Positions 44,415 through 52,584 of a stretch of 64,000 bases of DNA are shown in pieces. A program made the translations under genes and the position numbers. The DNA is taken from the NCBI RefSeq assembly GCF_003814705.1, contig NZ_RKRA01000001.1, positions 3,168,776 to 3,232,775 of the forward strand, read 5' to 3'. The stretch comes from Georgenia muralis (GTDB taxonomy: Bacteria; Actinomycetota; Actinomycetes; Actinomycetales; Actinomycetaceae). Position 1 is the first letter of the stretch. The number at the start of each line of letters is the position of its first letter. The notes below the pieces were generated by a model, which ran no database searches, was not told the origin of the DNA, and worked only from the letters and a program-made list of their open reading frames with translations.

Positions 44415-44892
44415 CGCGACGGCGCACGCCGTGCGGCAGCACGAGCCAGGCCAGCACGACGAGCAGGCCGAGCACGCCGGCGACGGTGAGCGCCGTCGTG
44501 CGGGTGGTGACGACGTCGAAGACGAGCAGGACGACGCCGACGACGACCACGCCGAGCAGGGCCAGGCCGCCCTTGACCAGGCGGTTGCCGGTGTCGACGG
44601 TCTCGGACTTGAGCCGCTTGCCGAAGAGGATGCGGTGCAGGCTCACCGGGGCGACCACGGCGATGGTCGTCATCGTCGACAGGACCACCAGCGCGAGGTA
44701 GGTGCCCACCTGGAACGCGTCGAGCTCGGTGAAGCGGGACTGGAACGGCAGCGTGAGGAGGAAGCCGGTGAGGATCTGGGTGCCCGTCTGCATGACGCGC
44801 ATCTCCTGGAGAAGCTCGTTCCAGTTCCGGTCCGAGCGCTCCTCGGGTGTCTCGTCCCGGCCCTTCTCCAAGCCGCCGTTCCTGCCGCGCAC
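44407..44892 (-). CDS. DUF6328 family membrane protein
   Basis: A 161-residue protein with a charged cytosolic lead (EKGRDETPEERSDRNWNELL), then helices starting at QEMRVMQTGTQILTGFLLTLP. The remaining helices are around residues 66-86, 110-128 and 134-153. The NELLQEMRV...GFLLTLPFQSRF pattern is the DUF6328 hallmark; its role is unknown. GTG 44892 has GGAGGAGG 4 bases upstream. Its end overlaps arfB by 8 bases. Confidence 0.82.
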   Translation of the reverse strand: MRGRNGGLEKGRDETPEERSDRNWNELLQEMRVMQTGTQILTGFLLTLPFQSRFTELDAFQVGTYLALVVLSTMTTIAVVAPVSLHRILFGKRLKSETVDTGNRLVKGGLALLGVVVVGVVLLVFDVVTTRTTALTVAGVLGLLVVLAWLVLPHGVRRRDA

Positions 44893-44949
44893 CCGTCCTC
44901 CTCCGTGATGTCCAGGCCGCCAGGGTAGGTCCTCCGAGCCGCGGCGGCC

Positions 44950-46587
44950 CTAGCGACCGGTGCCGGCGTCGACCTCGTCCCCCCGCACGAAGGCCTCGGT
45001 CCGCACGCGGGCGTGGAGCCGGTCGAACATCTCCGCCTGGTCCCGGGCCTGCTGCGCGAGGGCGTCGAACCGGGCGGCGGTCAGCCCGAGGTCCGCCGCG
45101 TGGTGGGAGAGCACCTGCCACAGCCCGAGCTTGCCCATGACGGCACCGCGGAAGAGCTCGATCTCGAGCAGCGGCGTCATCGGGGAGCGGGAGAGCACCC
45201 GGCGGTTGAGCTTGAGCCTGCCCACCCGCTCGCCGGCCCACGCGGCCGCCTGACGGTAGCGGCGGCGCGGCAGGCCGAGCCCGTCGATGACCGTGGTGAG
45301 GACGTCGACCTCCTCCGTGAGCTCGGTGACCAGGCGCCGCAGGTCGGGCGCGAGGGCGGTGTCCGCGTAGTGCTCGGCCATGAACCGGGCCCGGTTCAGC
45401 CCGCCGGTGGCGCCGGTGAGGTGGTCGGAGAGGTAGAGGCCGAGGAGCCCGTCGTCGAGGCGGTGCGGGACGTGCGGGCCCATGGTTCCTCCGAGGGACG
45501 TGCTCGCGCCGGACGGCGCCGGCGCGGTGGGGGTGTCGGGGACGCCGGCGGGACGCATCGGCGGACTGGCCGTGCCGTGGCCGGCCGCCATGCCCTCCAG
45601 CAGCTCGGCGAGGGTGGCGGCGGCGTCGTGCTGCGGCCGCCAGCCCAGCACGTCGCGGGCACGGTCGGTGGACATCAGGGGGACGCCCATGCCCATGTCC
45701 AGCCAGCCCGCGTCGGTGGGGACCAGGCGGGTCTGCCAGGCGAGGGCGAGGACGCGTCGCAGCGCGGCCGGCGGCACCTCGACGAGCCGGCCGTGGTCGA
45801 CCACTCGGGCGAGGTCCGCCGCGCGCAGGACCGGCTCGCCGGCCACGTTGAAGGCCCCCGGCGCACGCCGGACGACCACCTGGACGTAGGCGCGGGCGAC
45901 GTCGTCGGCGTGGACGACCTGGAGGCGCAGCCCCGCCGGCAGGGGCAGCACGGGGAGGCGGCCCGGAGCCAGCAGCCCGGCGGGGACGAGTGGACCGAGG
46001 AAGTAGCGCACGATCTCGGCGCCGGCGTCGTCCTGGAAGATCAGGGCCGGTCGCAGGCGCGAGACGACCAGGTCGGGGTGGGCGGCGGCCACCTTGTCCA
46101 GGACCCGCTCCTGCGCGACCTTGTCCACGGAGTAGTGGGACGTCGGGATCCCGCCGGTCGGCCAGGACTCCTCGCGGGGGACGTCGTCGTCGACGGGGGA
46201 GTACGCGCCCACCGAGGAGGCGCACACGAGGTGCCCGACGCCGGCCCGCACACACGCCTCGGCCACCCGGCGGGTGCCGGCGACGTTCGCGCGGCGCAGA
46301 ACCTCCCGCTCGTGGTTGGGCTGGATCAGCCAGGCGAGGTGGATGACGGCGTCCGCGCCCGCCAGGTGGGCGGCAAGCCGGGTGACGAGCGCGTCCTCCT
46401 CACCGGGGCCGGCGGTCGGGGCGCCGACGTCGACCGTGGCCCACTCGGCGTCGGCGTAGGGCTCGGCCGTCCGGTCCGGCAGCCGGCGCGCCAGGCCCAG
46501 CACGGAGGTGACCGCCGGCTCGGCCCGCAGCGCGCGCAGGACGGCGGTGCCGGCGTTGCCGGTCGCCCCGACGACGACGACCCTCAT
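44950..46587 (-). CDS. NAD-dependent epimerase/dehydratase fused to a helical domain
   Basis: A 545-residue protein. Residues 1-330 are an extended SDR (Rossmann GATGNAG at 7-13, ASSVGAYSP, the YxxxK in HYSVDKVAQ, VVHADDVARAYV, DVLGWRPQHD). A linker rich in Pro, Ala and Thr spans about 330-368, then a 177-residue helical part (from MGPHVPHRLDDG) that I do not recognise. The in-frame ATG at 45483 (residue 369) has GGAGG 4 bases upstream, so the helical part may also be made as a separate protein. The start overlaps the alcohol dehydrogenase stop (ATGA). Substrate unknown. Confidence 0.8.
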   Translation of the reverse strand: MRVVVVGATGNAGTAVLRALRAEPAVTSVLGLARRLPDRTAEPYADAEWATVDVGAPTAGPGEEDALVTRLAAHLAGADAVIHLAWLIQPNHEREVLRRANVAGTRRVAEACVRAGVGHLVCASSVGAYSPVDDDVPREESWPTGGIPTSHYSVDKVAQERVLDKVAAAHPDLVVSRLRPALIFQDDAGAEIVRYFLGPLVPAGLLAPGRLPVLPLPAGLRLQVVHADDVARAYVQVVVRRAPGAFNVAGEPVLRAADLARVVDHGRLVEVPPAALRRVLALAWQTRLVPTDAGWLDMGMGVPLMSTDRARDVLGWRPQHDAAATLAELLEGMAAGHGTASPPMRPAGVPDTPTAPAPSGASTSLGGTMGPHVPHRLDDGLLGLYLSDHLTGATGGLNRARFMAEHYADTALAPDLRRLVTELTEEVDVLTTVIDGLGLPRRRYRQAAAWAGERVGRLKLNRRVLSRSPMTPLLEIELFRGAVMGKLGLWQVLSHHAADLGLTAARFDALAQQARDQAEMFDRLHARVRTEAFVRGDEVDAGTGR

Positions 46588-47816
46588 GCGCCCGTGCCCC
46601 CGTCGGTGCCCGTACGGCGCGCCGGCAGGGTCGGGTCGAGCACGACCTTGATCGCGCCGTCGAGCTTCTTCTGGAAGATCTCGTACCCGTACGGGGCGTC
46701 CTCGAGGGCGATGCGGTGCGTGCGCAGGTCGAGGACGCCGAGCGGGTCGGCGGCGTCGGAGACGAGCGGGAGGAGGTCGTCGACCCAGCGGCGCACGTTG
46801 GCCTGTCCCATCCGCACGGTGACCTGCTTGTCGAACAGCTGCAGCATCGGCAGGGGGTCGCGGGCGCCGCCGTAGACCCCGGAGACGGAGAGCGTCCCAC
46901 CGCGCCGCACCAGCTCGATCGCGGTGAGCAGGGCCGCGAGGCGGTCCACCCCCAGCTTCTTGAACACCGGCCGGGCGAGGGCGTCGGGCAGGAGGTTCGC
47001 CCCGGCGTGCAGCGCCTCGGCGACGGGCGAGCCGTGAGCCTCCATCCCGACGGCGTCGATGACGGAGTCGGGCCCGCGACCACCGGTGAGGGCCCGGACG
47101 GCGTCGGGGAGGTCGTCGACCTCGCGCAGGTCCAGGGTGTCCACGCCGTGCCGGCGCGCCATCGCCAGACGCTCGGGGACGAGGTCGACCCCGACCACCA
47201 GCTCCGCCCCGCGGTGGCGGGCGACCCGGGCGGCCATCTGGCCGACCGGTCCGAGCCCGAGCACCACGACCGACCCGCCGGGGGGCACCTGGGCGTACTC
47301 GACCGCCTGCCACGCGGTGGGCAGGACGTCGGAGAGGTAGAGGTAGCGCTCGTCCGGCTCGCCGTCGTCGGGGACCGGGACCGGGCCGTAGTGCGCCTGG
47401 GGCACGCGCAGGTACTCGGCCTGCCCGCCGGGGACCTGCCCGTAGAGCTTGGTGTAGCCCAGCAGCGACCCGCCCGTGCCGTGCTCGTGGTTCTGGGTGG
47501 TCTCGCACTGGCTCTGCAGGCCGCGGGTGCACATCCAGCACCGGCCGCACGAGACGTTGAAGGGGACGACGACACGGTCGCCCGGGCGGATGTGCGCGAC
47601 CTCGGGCCCGACCTCCTCGACGACGCCCATCGGCTCGTGGCCGAGCACGTCGCCGGCGTCCAGGAAGGGGCCGAAGACGTCGTAGAGATGCAGGTCCGAG
47701 CCGCAGATCGCCGTGGACGTCACTCGGATGACGGCGTCGGTCGGTTCGACGATCCTCGGGTCGGGGACGTCCTCGACCCGGACGTCCTCCTTGCCCTGCC
47801 AGGTCAGTGCGCGCAT
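46584..47816 (-). CDS. Zinc-dependent alcohol dehydrogenase (formaldehyde-dehydrogenase-like)
   Basis: A 410-residue medium-chain dehydrogenase. The catalytic zinc site is CGSDLHLY with GHEPMGVVEEVG. The structural zinc site is CGRCWMCTRGLQSQC, all four cysteines present. The NAD site is VVVLGLGPVGQMAARVA. GPDSVIDAVGMEAHG and the overall length place it with glutathione-independent FDH-like and sorbitol-type dehydrogenases found in actinobacteria. It is followed in a 4-base overlap by the SDR fusion gene, and preceded by a 46-aa acidic small gene 10 bases upstream. The substrate is an alcohol or aldehyde, unspecified. Confidence 0.88.
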   Translation of the reverse strand: MRALTWQGKEDVRVEDVPDPRIVEPTDAVIRVTSTAICGSDLHLYDVFGPFLDAGDVLGHEPMGVVEEVGPEVAHIRPGDRVVVPFNVSCGRCWMCTRGLQSQCETTQNHEHGTGGSLLGYTKLYGQVPGGQAEYLRVPQAHYGPVPVPDDGEPDERYLYLSDVLPTAWQAVEYAQVPPGGSVVVLGLGPVGQMAARVARHRGAELVVGVDLVPERLAMARRHGVDTLDLREVDDLPDAVRALTGGRGPDSVIDAVGMEAHGSPVAEALHAGANLLPDALARPVFKKLGVDRLAALLTAIELVRRGGTLSVSGVYGGARDPLPMLQLFDKQVTVRMGQANVRRWVDDLLPLVSDAADPLGVLDLRTHRIALEDAPYGYEIFQKKLDGAIKVVLDPTLPARRTGTDGGTGA

Positions 47817-47826
47817 CGGCGGAGGG

Positions 47827-47967
47827 TCAGCTTCCGCCGGTCTCGGCGGGGTCGTCCTCGCCCTCGGCCTGGTCGGGCTGGTCGGCCGCCTCGCGCGAGG
47901 TCAGGCTGCCGGGGTCGGCGTCGGGGTCGGTGGTGGGGTCGTACGGCTGCTCCGATGGTGTGCTCAT
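47827..47967 (-). CDS. Small acidic disordered protein (46 aa)
   Basis: It begins MSTPSEQPYDPTTDPDADPG and continues with SLTSREAADQPDQAEGEDDPAE: acidic, no hydrophobic core, probably disordered. ATG 47967 is in frame with another ATG two codons earlier, and neither has a clear Shine-Dalgarno. The stop is 10 bases before the alcohol dehydrogenase start, so it would be first gene of that operon. Acidic DP-rich peptides of this kind occur in actinobacteria, but I know no function. Confidence 0.5.
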   Translation of the reverse strand: MSTPSEQPYDPTTDPDADPGSLTSREAADQPDQAEGEDDPAETGGS

Positions 47968-48063
47968 GATCATCACGGTGGCACCGGCACCCTCGGCGCG
48001 CATCTCGGGGCGGTGGTCCGGCACCGGATGACCGTTCGGGTCGCAGCGCGCGGGGAAGCGTCC

Positions 48064-48092
48064 TACCTTCAGGGCACATCGACGTCCGTCGA
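48064..48092 (+). promoter_or_regulatory. Promoter and inverted repeat before the sugar ABC operon
   Basis: TACCTT (48064-48069) is a reasonable -10, and the inverted repeat TCGACG-TC-CGTCGA (48079-48092) sits at the expected transcript start. A sugar-responsive repressor could act here. No regulator gene is adjacent. Confidence 0.45.
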
Positions 48093-48125
48093 AGCGAGCT
48101 TTGCCGGATCGAAGGAGACAGACTC

Positions 48126-49520
48126 ATGCGTCACCACCTCACCGCGACGTCGCTGACCGCGGCGCTCGCGCTCACGCTGGCCGCCTGCGCACAGGGCAGC
48201 GGCGGCGACGACCAGGACCCCGCGCCCACCGGCGACGACGCCGGCCAGTTCGACCCCGAGGCCGAGCTCTCGGGCAGCCTCGACATCCTCGGCTTCGGCG
48301 CCGGGGACGAGGTCGCGACCGTGCGGATGGAGCGCGCCGAGGAGATCCTCGGCGACGTCGAGGTCTCGCTGACCGAAGGTGACCTCGACATCCAGCAGTT
48401 CCTCTCCGCGGTCGCCTCCGGGGAGCCGCCCGAGCTCATCTACGCCAACCGCGACCAGATCGGCACGTTCGCCTCCCGGGGCGCGATCATCCCCCTCACC
48501 GGCTGCATCGAGGGCGAGGGCATCCGCACCGAGGACTTCCGTGAGCCCGCCCTCGAACAGGTCACCTTCGACGGGGAGGTCTACGGCATCCCGGAGTTCA
48601 ACTCCGTCCAGCTCACCATGGCCAACTCCGAGCTCCTCGAGGCCGCCGGTCTGAGCGTCGAGGACGTCAACGGCTCCGACTGGGACGCGGTGACGTCGGC
48701 CAGCGAGGCGCTGGCCGACCCGGGGGCGGGAGTCATCGGCTACGACTCCAAGCTCCCGGAGTTCCTCCCGCTGTGGGCCCACGTCAACGGCACCGACCTC
48801 ATCTCCGAGGACGGCCGCACCGCCCAGCTCGACGACCCCGCCGTCGTCGAGGCGCTGGAGTGGGCCGTGGGGATCTACGACGCCCAGGGCGGCTTCCCGG
48901 CCGTGAAGGCCGTGCGCGACTCCGCCGACTTCTTCGGCTCCGGCAACCAGTTCGCCTCCGCAACCCTCGGGGCGATGCCGATGGAGCAGTGGTACGTCAA
49001 CGTCCTCAACGACGTCTCGCCCGACGCCCCGCTCGTCTTCGACACGGTGCGCGACCACGACGGCGCACCCGTCGCCTACGCCTCCGGCTCGGCCTGGGCG
49101 ATCCCGGCCGACACCGAGAACCCCGCCGCCGCGTGCCGCTGGGCCCGTGCGATGACCGAGGTCGACGCGTGGGTGGCCGCCGCCGAGGAGCGCAAGTCGA
49201 TCCGCGACGGCGAGGGCAAGCCCTTCACCGGGCTGCTCACCGGCAACCAGGCCGCCGACGACGCCGTCGCCGAGCTCGTCGAGCCCAGCGGGGAGGAGGT
49301 CTGGGACAGCGCCGTCGAGGCGATGTACGAGGCCAACGACAACACCTTCTCCCTGCCGGCCAACCCCGCCGACGCCGAGTTCAAGACGGCCTGGCAGGAC
49401 GCGGTCAACCGGGTCCTCAACGGCCAGGCCGAGCCGGCCGACTCCCTCGCCCAGGCACAGGAGGAGGCGCAGGCGGCCCTCGACGAGCGGTGGGCGGCCT
49501 GGGACGACGGCGAGGGCTGA
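48126..49520 (+). CDS. Extracellular sugar-binding lipoprotein of an ABC importer
   Basis: A 464-residue family-1 solute-binding protein. The signal is MRHHLTATSLTAALALTLAAC with lipobox LAAC. Mature parts include LDILGFGAGDEVATVRMERA, FDGEVYGIPEFNSVQLTMAN, DSADFFGSGNQFASATLGAMP and SGSAWAIPADTENPAAACRW, typical of oligosaccharide/sugar binders. The mature start is Asp/Gly-rich linker. ATG 48126 has GAAGGAG 8 bases upstream. It is followed after 1 base by the first permease. The substrate is not readable from sequence; no glycosidase lies nearby. Confidence 0.9.
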   Translation: MRHHLTATSLTAALALTLAACAQGSGGDDQDPAPTGDDAGQFDPEAELSGSLDILGFGAGDEVATVRMERAEEILGDVEVSLTEGDLDIQQFLSAVASGEPPELIYANRDQIGTFASRGAIIPLTGCIEGEGIRTEDFREPALEQVTFDGEVYGIPEFNSVQLTMANSELLEAAGLSVEDVNGSDWDAVTSASEALADPGAGVIGYDSKLPEFLPLWAHVNGTDLISEDGRTAQLDDPAVVEALEWAVGIYDAQGGFPAVKAVRDSADFFGSGNQFASATLGAMPMEQWYVNVLNDVSPDAPLVFDTVRDHDGAPVAYASGSAWAIPADTENPAAACRWARAMTEVDAWVAAAEERKSIRDGEGKPFTGLLTGNQAADDAVAELVEPSGEEVWDSAVEAMYEANDNTFSLPANPADAEFKTAWQDAVNRVLNGQAEPADSLAQAQEEAQAALDERWAAWDDGEG

Positions 49521-49521
49521 C

Positions 49522-50469
49522 ATGACCGCCCTCACCGGGCCGCTCGCCCGGGTCCGCGCGCAGGTCTCGACGCGCTCCCAGCGTCGGGACCTGCGCGCGG
49601 CCCTGCTCTTCATCAGTCCGTGGGCGGTCGGCTTCCTCGTCTTCACCGCCTGGCCGCTGCTGTACTCGGCGTACCTGTCGCTCACCGACTACGACGTCCT
49701 CAACGACCCGAGCTTCATCGGCCTGGAGAACTACCGCACGCTCCTCGAGGACGACAAGATCGCGCTGTCGCTGCGCAACACGATCTTCTACACGGTGATC
49801 CAGGTGCCGGCGTACGTCCTGGTCTCCCTCGGCCTGGCCATGCTGCTCAACCAGGCGGGCCGCGCGGCGGGGTTCTTCCGCACCGCGTTCTACCTGCCCA
49901 ACATGACCCCGCCGGTCGCCGTCGGGGTGCTGCTCCTGCTGATCTTCAACGGCCAGAACGGCCTCATCAACGAGGTGCTCGGCTTCTTCGGGATCGACGG
50001 GCCGTCGTGGACCACGGACCCGAACTGGGTCAAGCCCGCCATCATCGTCATGAGCCTGTGGTCGGTGGGCGGCTCCGTCATCATCCTGCTCGCCGCCCTG
50101 CGCAACGTCCCCACCGAGCTCTACGACGCCGCCCGGGTCGACGGTGCCGGGCCGTGGCAGCGGACGTGGAGCGTGACGCTGCCGATGATCTCCCCGGCCC
50201 TGTTCTTCGTCACGGTCGTCAACACGATCGCCGCGTTCCAGACCTTCACCGAGACGTACACGGCGTTCTTCGGCTCGGGCAACTCCACCTACAGCAACGA
50301 CGCGGCCCTGTTCTTCTCGATCTACCTGTTCCAGCAGGCGTTCCAGTTCCTCAACATGGGCTACGCCTCGGCGATGGCCTGGGTGCTCTTCGTCATCATC
50401 ATGGTCATCACCGTGATCCAGCTGCGGGTCTCCCGCCGGCTGGTCTACCTCGAGGGGGAGCAGCGATGA
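49522..50469 (+). CDS. Sugar ABC permease, MalF type
   Basis: A 315-residue inner-membrane permease with six helices. The EAA loop that docks the ATPase is ELYDAARVDGAGPWQRTWSV followed by TLPMISP. SPWAVGFLVFTAWPLLYSAYLS opens the first helix, and NTIFYTVIQVPAYVLVSLGLAM and SAMAWVLFVIIMVITVIQL are further helices. It starts 1 base after the binding-protein stop and overlaps the next permease by 4 bases. It forms a heterodimer with that permease. Confidence 0.92.
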   Translation: MTALTGPLARVRAQVSTRSQRRDLRAALLFISPWAVGFLVFTAWPLLYSAYLSLTDYDVLNDPSFIGLENYRTLLEDDKIALSLRNTIFYTVIQVPAYVLVSLGLAMLLNQAGRAAGFFRTAFYLPNMTPPVAVGVLLLLIFNGQNGLINEVLGFFGIDGPSWTTDPNWVKPAIIVMSLWSVGGSVIILLAALRNVPTELYDAARVDGAGPWQRTWSVTLPMISPALFFVTVVNTIAAFQTFTETYTAFFGSGNSTYSNDAALFFSIYLFQQAFQFLNMGYASAMAWVLFVIIMVITVIQLRVSRRLVYLEGEQR

Positions 50470-51422
50470 GCGCCTCCACCGACACCGCCCGTCCGGCCGC
50501 TGCCGCCCGCGGCGTCGACCTCACCCCGGGCGGGCCCACCGGGCCGCTGCCCACCCCGCCGCCGCGGGCCGCACGGCCCGCGGGCGGCGGGCGGCGGTGG
50601 GGGCCCGGCCGGGTCGTCGTCGTCATGGCCCTCGTCGCGCTCACCGGTGTCTTCGTCTACCCGTTCGTCTGGCTGGTGAGCGCGTCGCTCAAGCCGCAGG
50701 GCGAGGTCTTCGACAACCGCATCATCCCCCTGACGCCCACGCTCGAGAACTACGTCAACGTGTGGGCCGAGGCGCCGATGCTCCTGTGGCTGGGCAACAC
50801 CGTCCTCGTCACGGTCCTCGCGGCCGTGACGGTGACCGTCTCCAGCGCGATGGTCGCGTGGGGGTTCGCCTACTTCCGCTTCCCCGGGCGCGGGCCGCTG
50901 TTCGGCCTCGTGCTGGCCACGATGATGCTGCCCGGCGCGGTGACGATGATCCCCACGTTCCTCATCTGGAACTCGCTCGGCCAGGTCAACACGCTCACCC
51001 CGCTGTGGGCCGGCAACCTCTTCGGCAGCGCCTTCTACATCTTCCTGCTGCGCCAGTTCTTCCTCGGACTGCCCCGCGAGCTCTTCGAGGCGGCGAAGCT
51101 CGACGGTGCGGGCAACTGGGCGATCTTCCGCCGCATCGCGATGCCGCTGACGAAGCCGGCGCTGGTGGTGACGCTGCTGTTCGAGTTCCAGGCGGCCTGG
51201 ACGGACCTCATGCGTCCGCTCATCTACCTGCGCGACTCCGACAAGTTCACCATCCCGCGCGGGCTGAAGTCGCTCCTCGACCAGTTCGGCTTCGGCGGGA
51301 ACTGGCACTGGGAGATCATCGTCACCGCCTCCGTCATCACGACGGTGCCCATGATCATCCTGTTCTTCCTCGGTCAGCGGCACTTCGTCGAGGGCATCGC
51401 GACGACCGGCTCCAAGGGCTGA
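50466..51422 (+). CDS. Sugar ABC permease, MalG type
   Basis: A 318-residue permease with six helices. The EAA loop is ELFEAAKLDGAGNWAIFRRI followed by AMPLTKPA. YPFVWLVSASLKPQGEVF opens the external loop, and the helix 2-3 region is GNTVLVTVLAAVTVTVSSAMV. The first 50 residues are a Pro/Ala/Gly-rich cytosolic lead (PTGPLPTPPPRAARPAGGGRR), longer than usual. ATG overlaps the upstream stop (ATGA). No ATPase gene follows, so a shared MsiK-like ATPase encoded elsewhere probably powers the pair. Confidence 0.92.
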   Translation: MSASTDTARPAAAARGVDLTPGGPTGPLPTPPPRAARPAGGGRRWGPGRVVVVMALVALTGVFVYPFVWLVSASLKPQGEVFDNRIIPLTPTLENYVNVWAEAPMLLWLGNTVLVTVLAAVTVTVSSAMVAWGFAYFRFPGRGPLFGLVLATMMLPGAVTMIPTFLIWNSLGQVNTLTPLWAGNLFGSAFYIFLLRQFFLGLPRELFEAAKLDGAGNWAIFRRIAMPLTKPALVVTLLFEFQAAWTDLMRPLIYLRDSDKFTIPRGLKSLLDQFGFGGNWHWEIIVTASVITTVPMIILFFLGQRHFVEGIATTGSKG

Positions 51423-51447
51423 GCCGCGGCGACGGGACGCCCGTCCC

Positions 51448-51522
51448 GCCGCCGCGTCCCGTCGCCCGTGCCGCCGCCGCGTCCCGTCGCCCGTGCCGCC
51501 GCCGCGTCCCGTCGCCGGTGCC
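51448..51522. repeat. Three tandem copies of a 25-bp repeat
   Basis: The unit GCCGCCGCGTCCCGTCGCCCGT plus GCC starts at 51448, 51473 and 51498; the third copy differs at one base. It lies right after the permease stop. The CGTCCCGTCGCC part can pair with GGCGACGGGACG (51429-51440), so each copy offers a hairpin arm and the tract may serve as the operon terminator. Confidence 0.7.
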
Positions 51523-51541
51523 GCCGGCACGGCCGGCCCTC

Positions 51542-52429
51542 TCAGCCCGTCGTCGCGTGACCGGCCCGGACGACGGCGACGAGCGGCGCGCGGTGGAGCA
51601 CCCCGCGGCTGACCGAGCCCAGCAGCAGCCCGGCGAGCCCCCCGCGGCCGCGGCTGCCCACGACGACGACGCCGGCGGTCCCCGCCTCGGCCGCGAGTGC
51701 GTCCACCGGGTGCTCGGGCACCTGCACGAGCTCGACTCCGACGTCGGGGTAGTGCTCGGTCCACGACGCGACCGCGTCGCGGACCGCCTGCTCCGCACGC
51801 TCGTCGAGGTCGGCGAGGGTCTGCATCGCGAAGGAGTCGAAGTACTCCCCGGTCACGGCCTCGCGGTAGCGCGAGTGGATCACCCGGACCCCGACGCCCC
51901 GGCGCCGGGCCTCCGCCATGGCGAAGGCCATCGCCTCGGGGGAGCCGTCGGCCGGGTCGATGCCCACGACCACCGGCCCGTCCGTGTCCCGGGCCTCCTC
52001 CCGCACCACGAGGACCGGACCGTGGGCGTGCGCGGCCACCTTCTGCGACACCGAGCCCAGCAGGGGTCCGGCCAGGCGCCCGAGGCCACGTGCCCCGACG
52101 ACGACGAGCGCGGCGTCCTCCGACGCCGCGACGAGCTCGACGGCCGGCGCACCGAGGTGGACGGACGTGGTGATCGCGAGCTCGGGGTGCGCCGCGGCGA
52201 CCTCGGCGGCGAGGTCGTCCACCAGCTTCCCGCCACCGGCGAGCAGGTCCACGACGGGCATGACGTCGAAGTCCGCGCCCGACGGCAGCGGGGGGAACGC
52301 GTAGAGCAGGTGCAGCCCGGCGCCGCGCCGGGCGGCCTCGTTCGTCGCGACCTCGGCGGCGTGCCGGGCGCGGGGCGAGCCGTCGACACCGACGACGACG
52401 CTTCCTCGGGGGATCTCGGTGGACGTCAT
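51542..52429 (-). CDS. Tandem universal stress protein (two UspA domains)
   Basis: A 295-residue protein with two UspA folds in tandem. Domain 1 (about 8-142) has VVVGVDGSPRARHAAEVA and ends VVGARGLGRLAGPLLGSVSQ. Domain 2 (about 152-290) has VVVGIDPADGSPEAMAFAM and ends VVGSRGRGGLAGLLLGSVSR. Both keep the ATP-binding G-x2-G-x9-G-S pattern. Such proteins bind ATP and are induced in stationary phase, hypoxia or dormancy. ATG 52429 has AAGGGG 7 bases upstream; it lies convergent to the sugar operon and divergent from pepN. Confidence 0.92.
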   Translation of the reverse strand: MTSTEIPRGSVVVGVDGSPRARHAAEVATNEAARRGAGLHLLYAFPPLPSGADFDVMPVVDLLAGGGKLVDDLAAEVAAAHPELAITTSVHLGAPAVELVAASEDAALVVVGARGLGRLAGPLLGSVSQKVAAHAHGPVLVVREEARDTDGPVVVGIDPADGSPEAMAFAMAEARRRGVGVRVIHSRYREAVTGEYFDSFAMQTLADLDERAEQAVRDAVASWTEHYPDVGVELVQVPEHPVDALAAEAGTAGVVVVGSRGRGGLAGLLLGSVSRGVLHRAPLVAVVRAGHATTG

Positions 52430-52584
52430 GACGCACCCCTTCTCCGGCGCGCCCCGTCGCGGCCGGCACCCGGAACCGGGGCGAACCACCCTGTGGTCCA
52501 CCCAGCGTCCCACACCCGTGCACGACGCCCTCGGACGAACGTCCCGCCTGGCCGCGGGACCGCCGGAGGTGGTTGAGTGCCCCG

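Noticed and set aside
51448-51522. Tandem repeats read as a CRISPR array
   Set aside because: Units are back to back with only a constant 3-base joint, so there are no spacers, and no cas gene is present.
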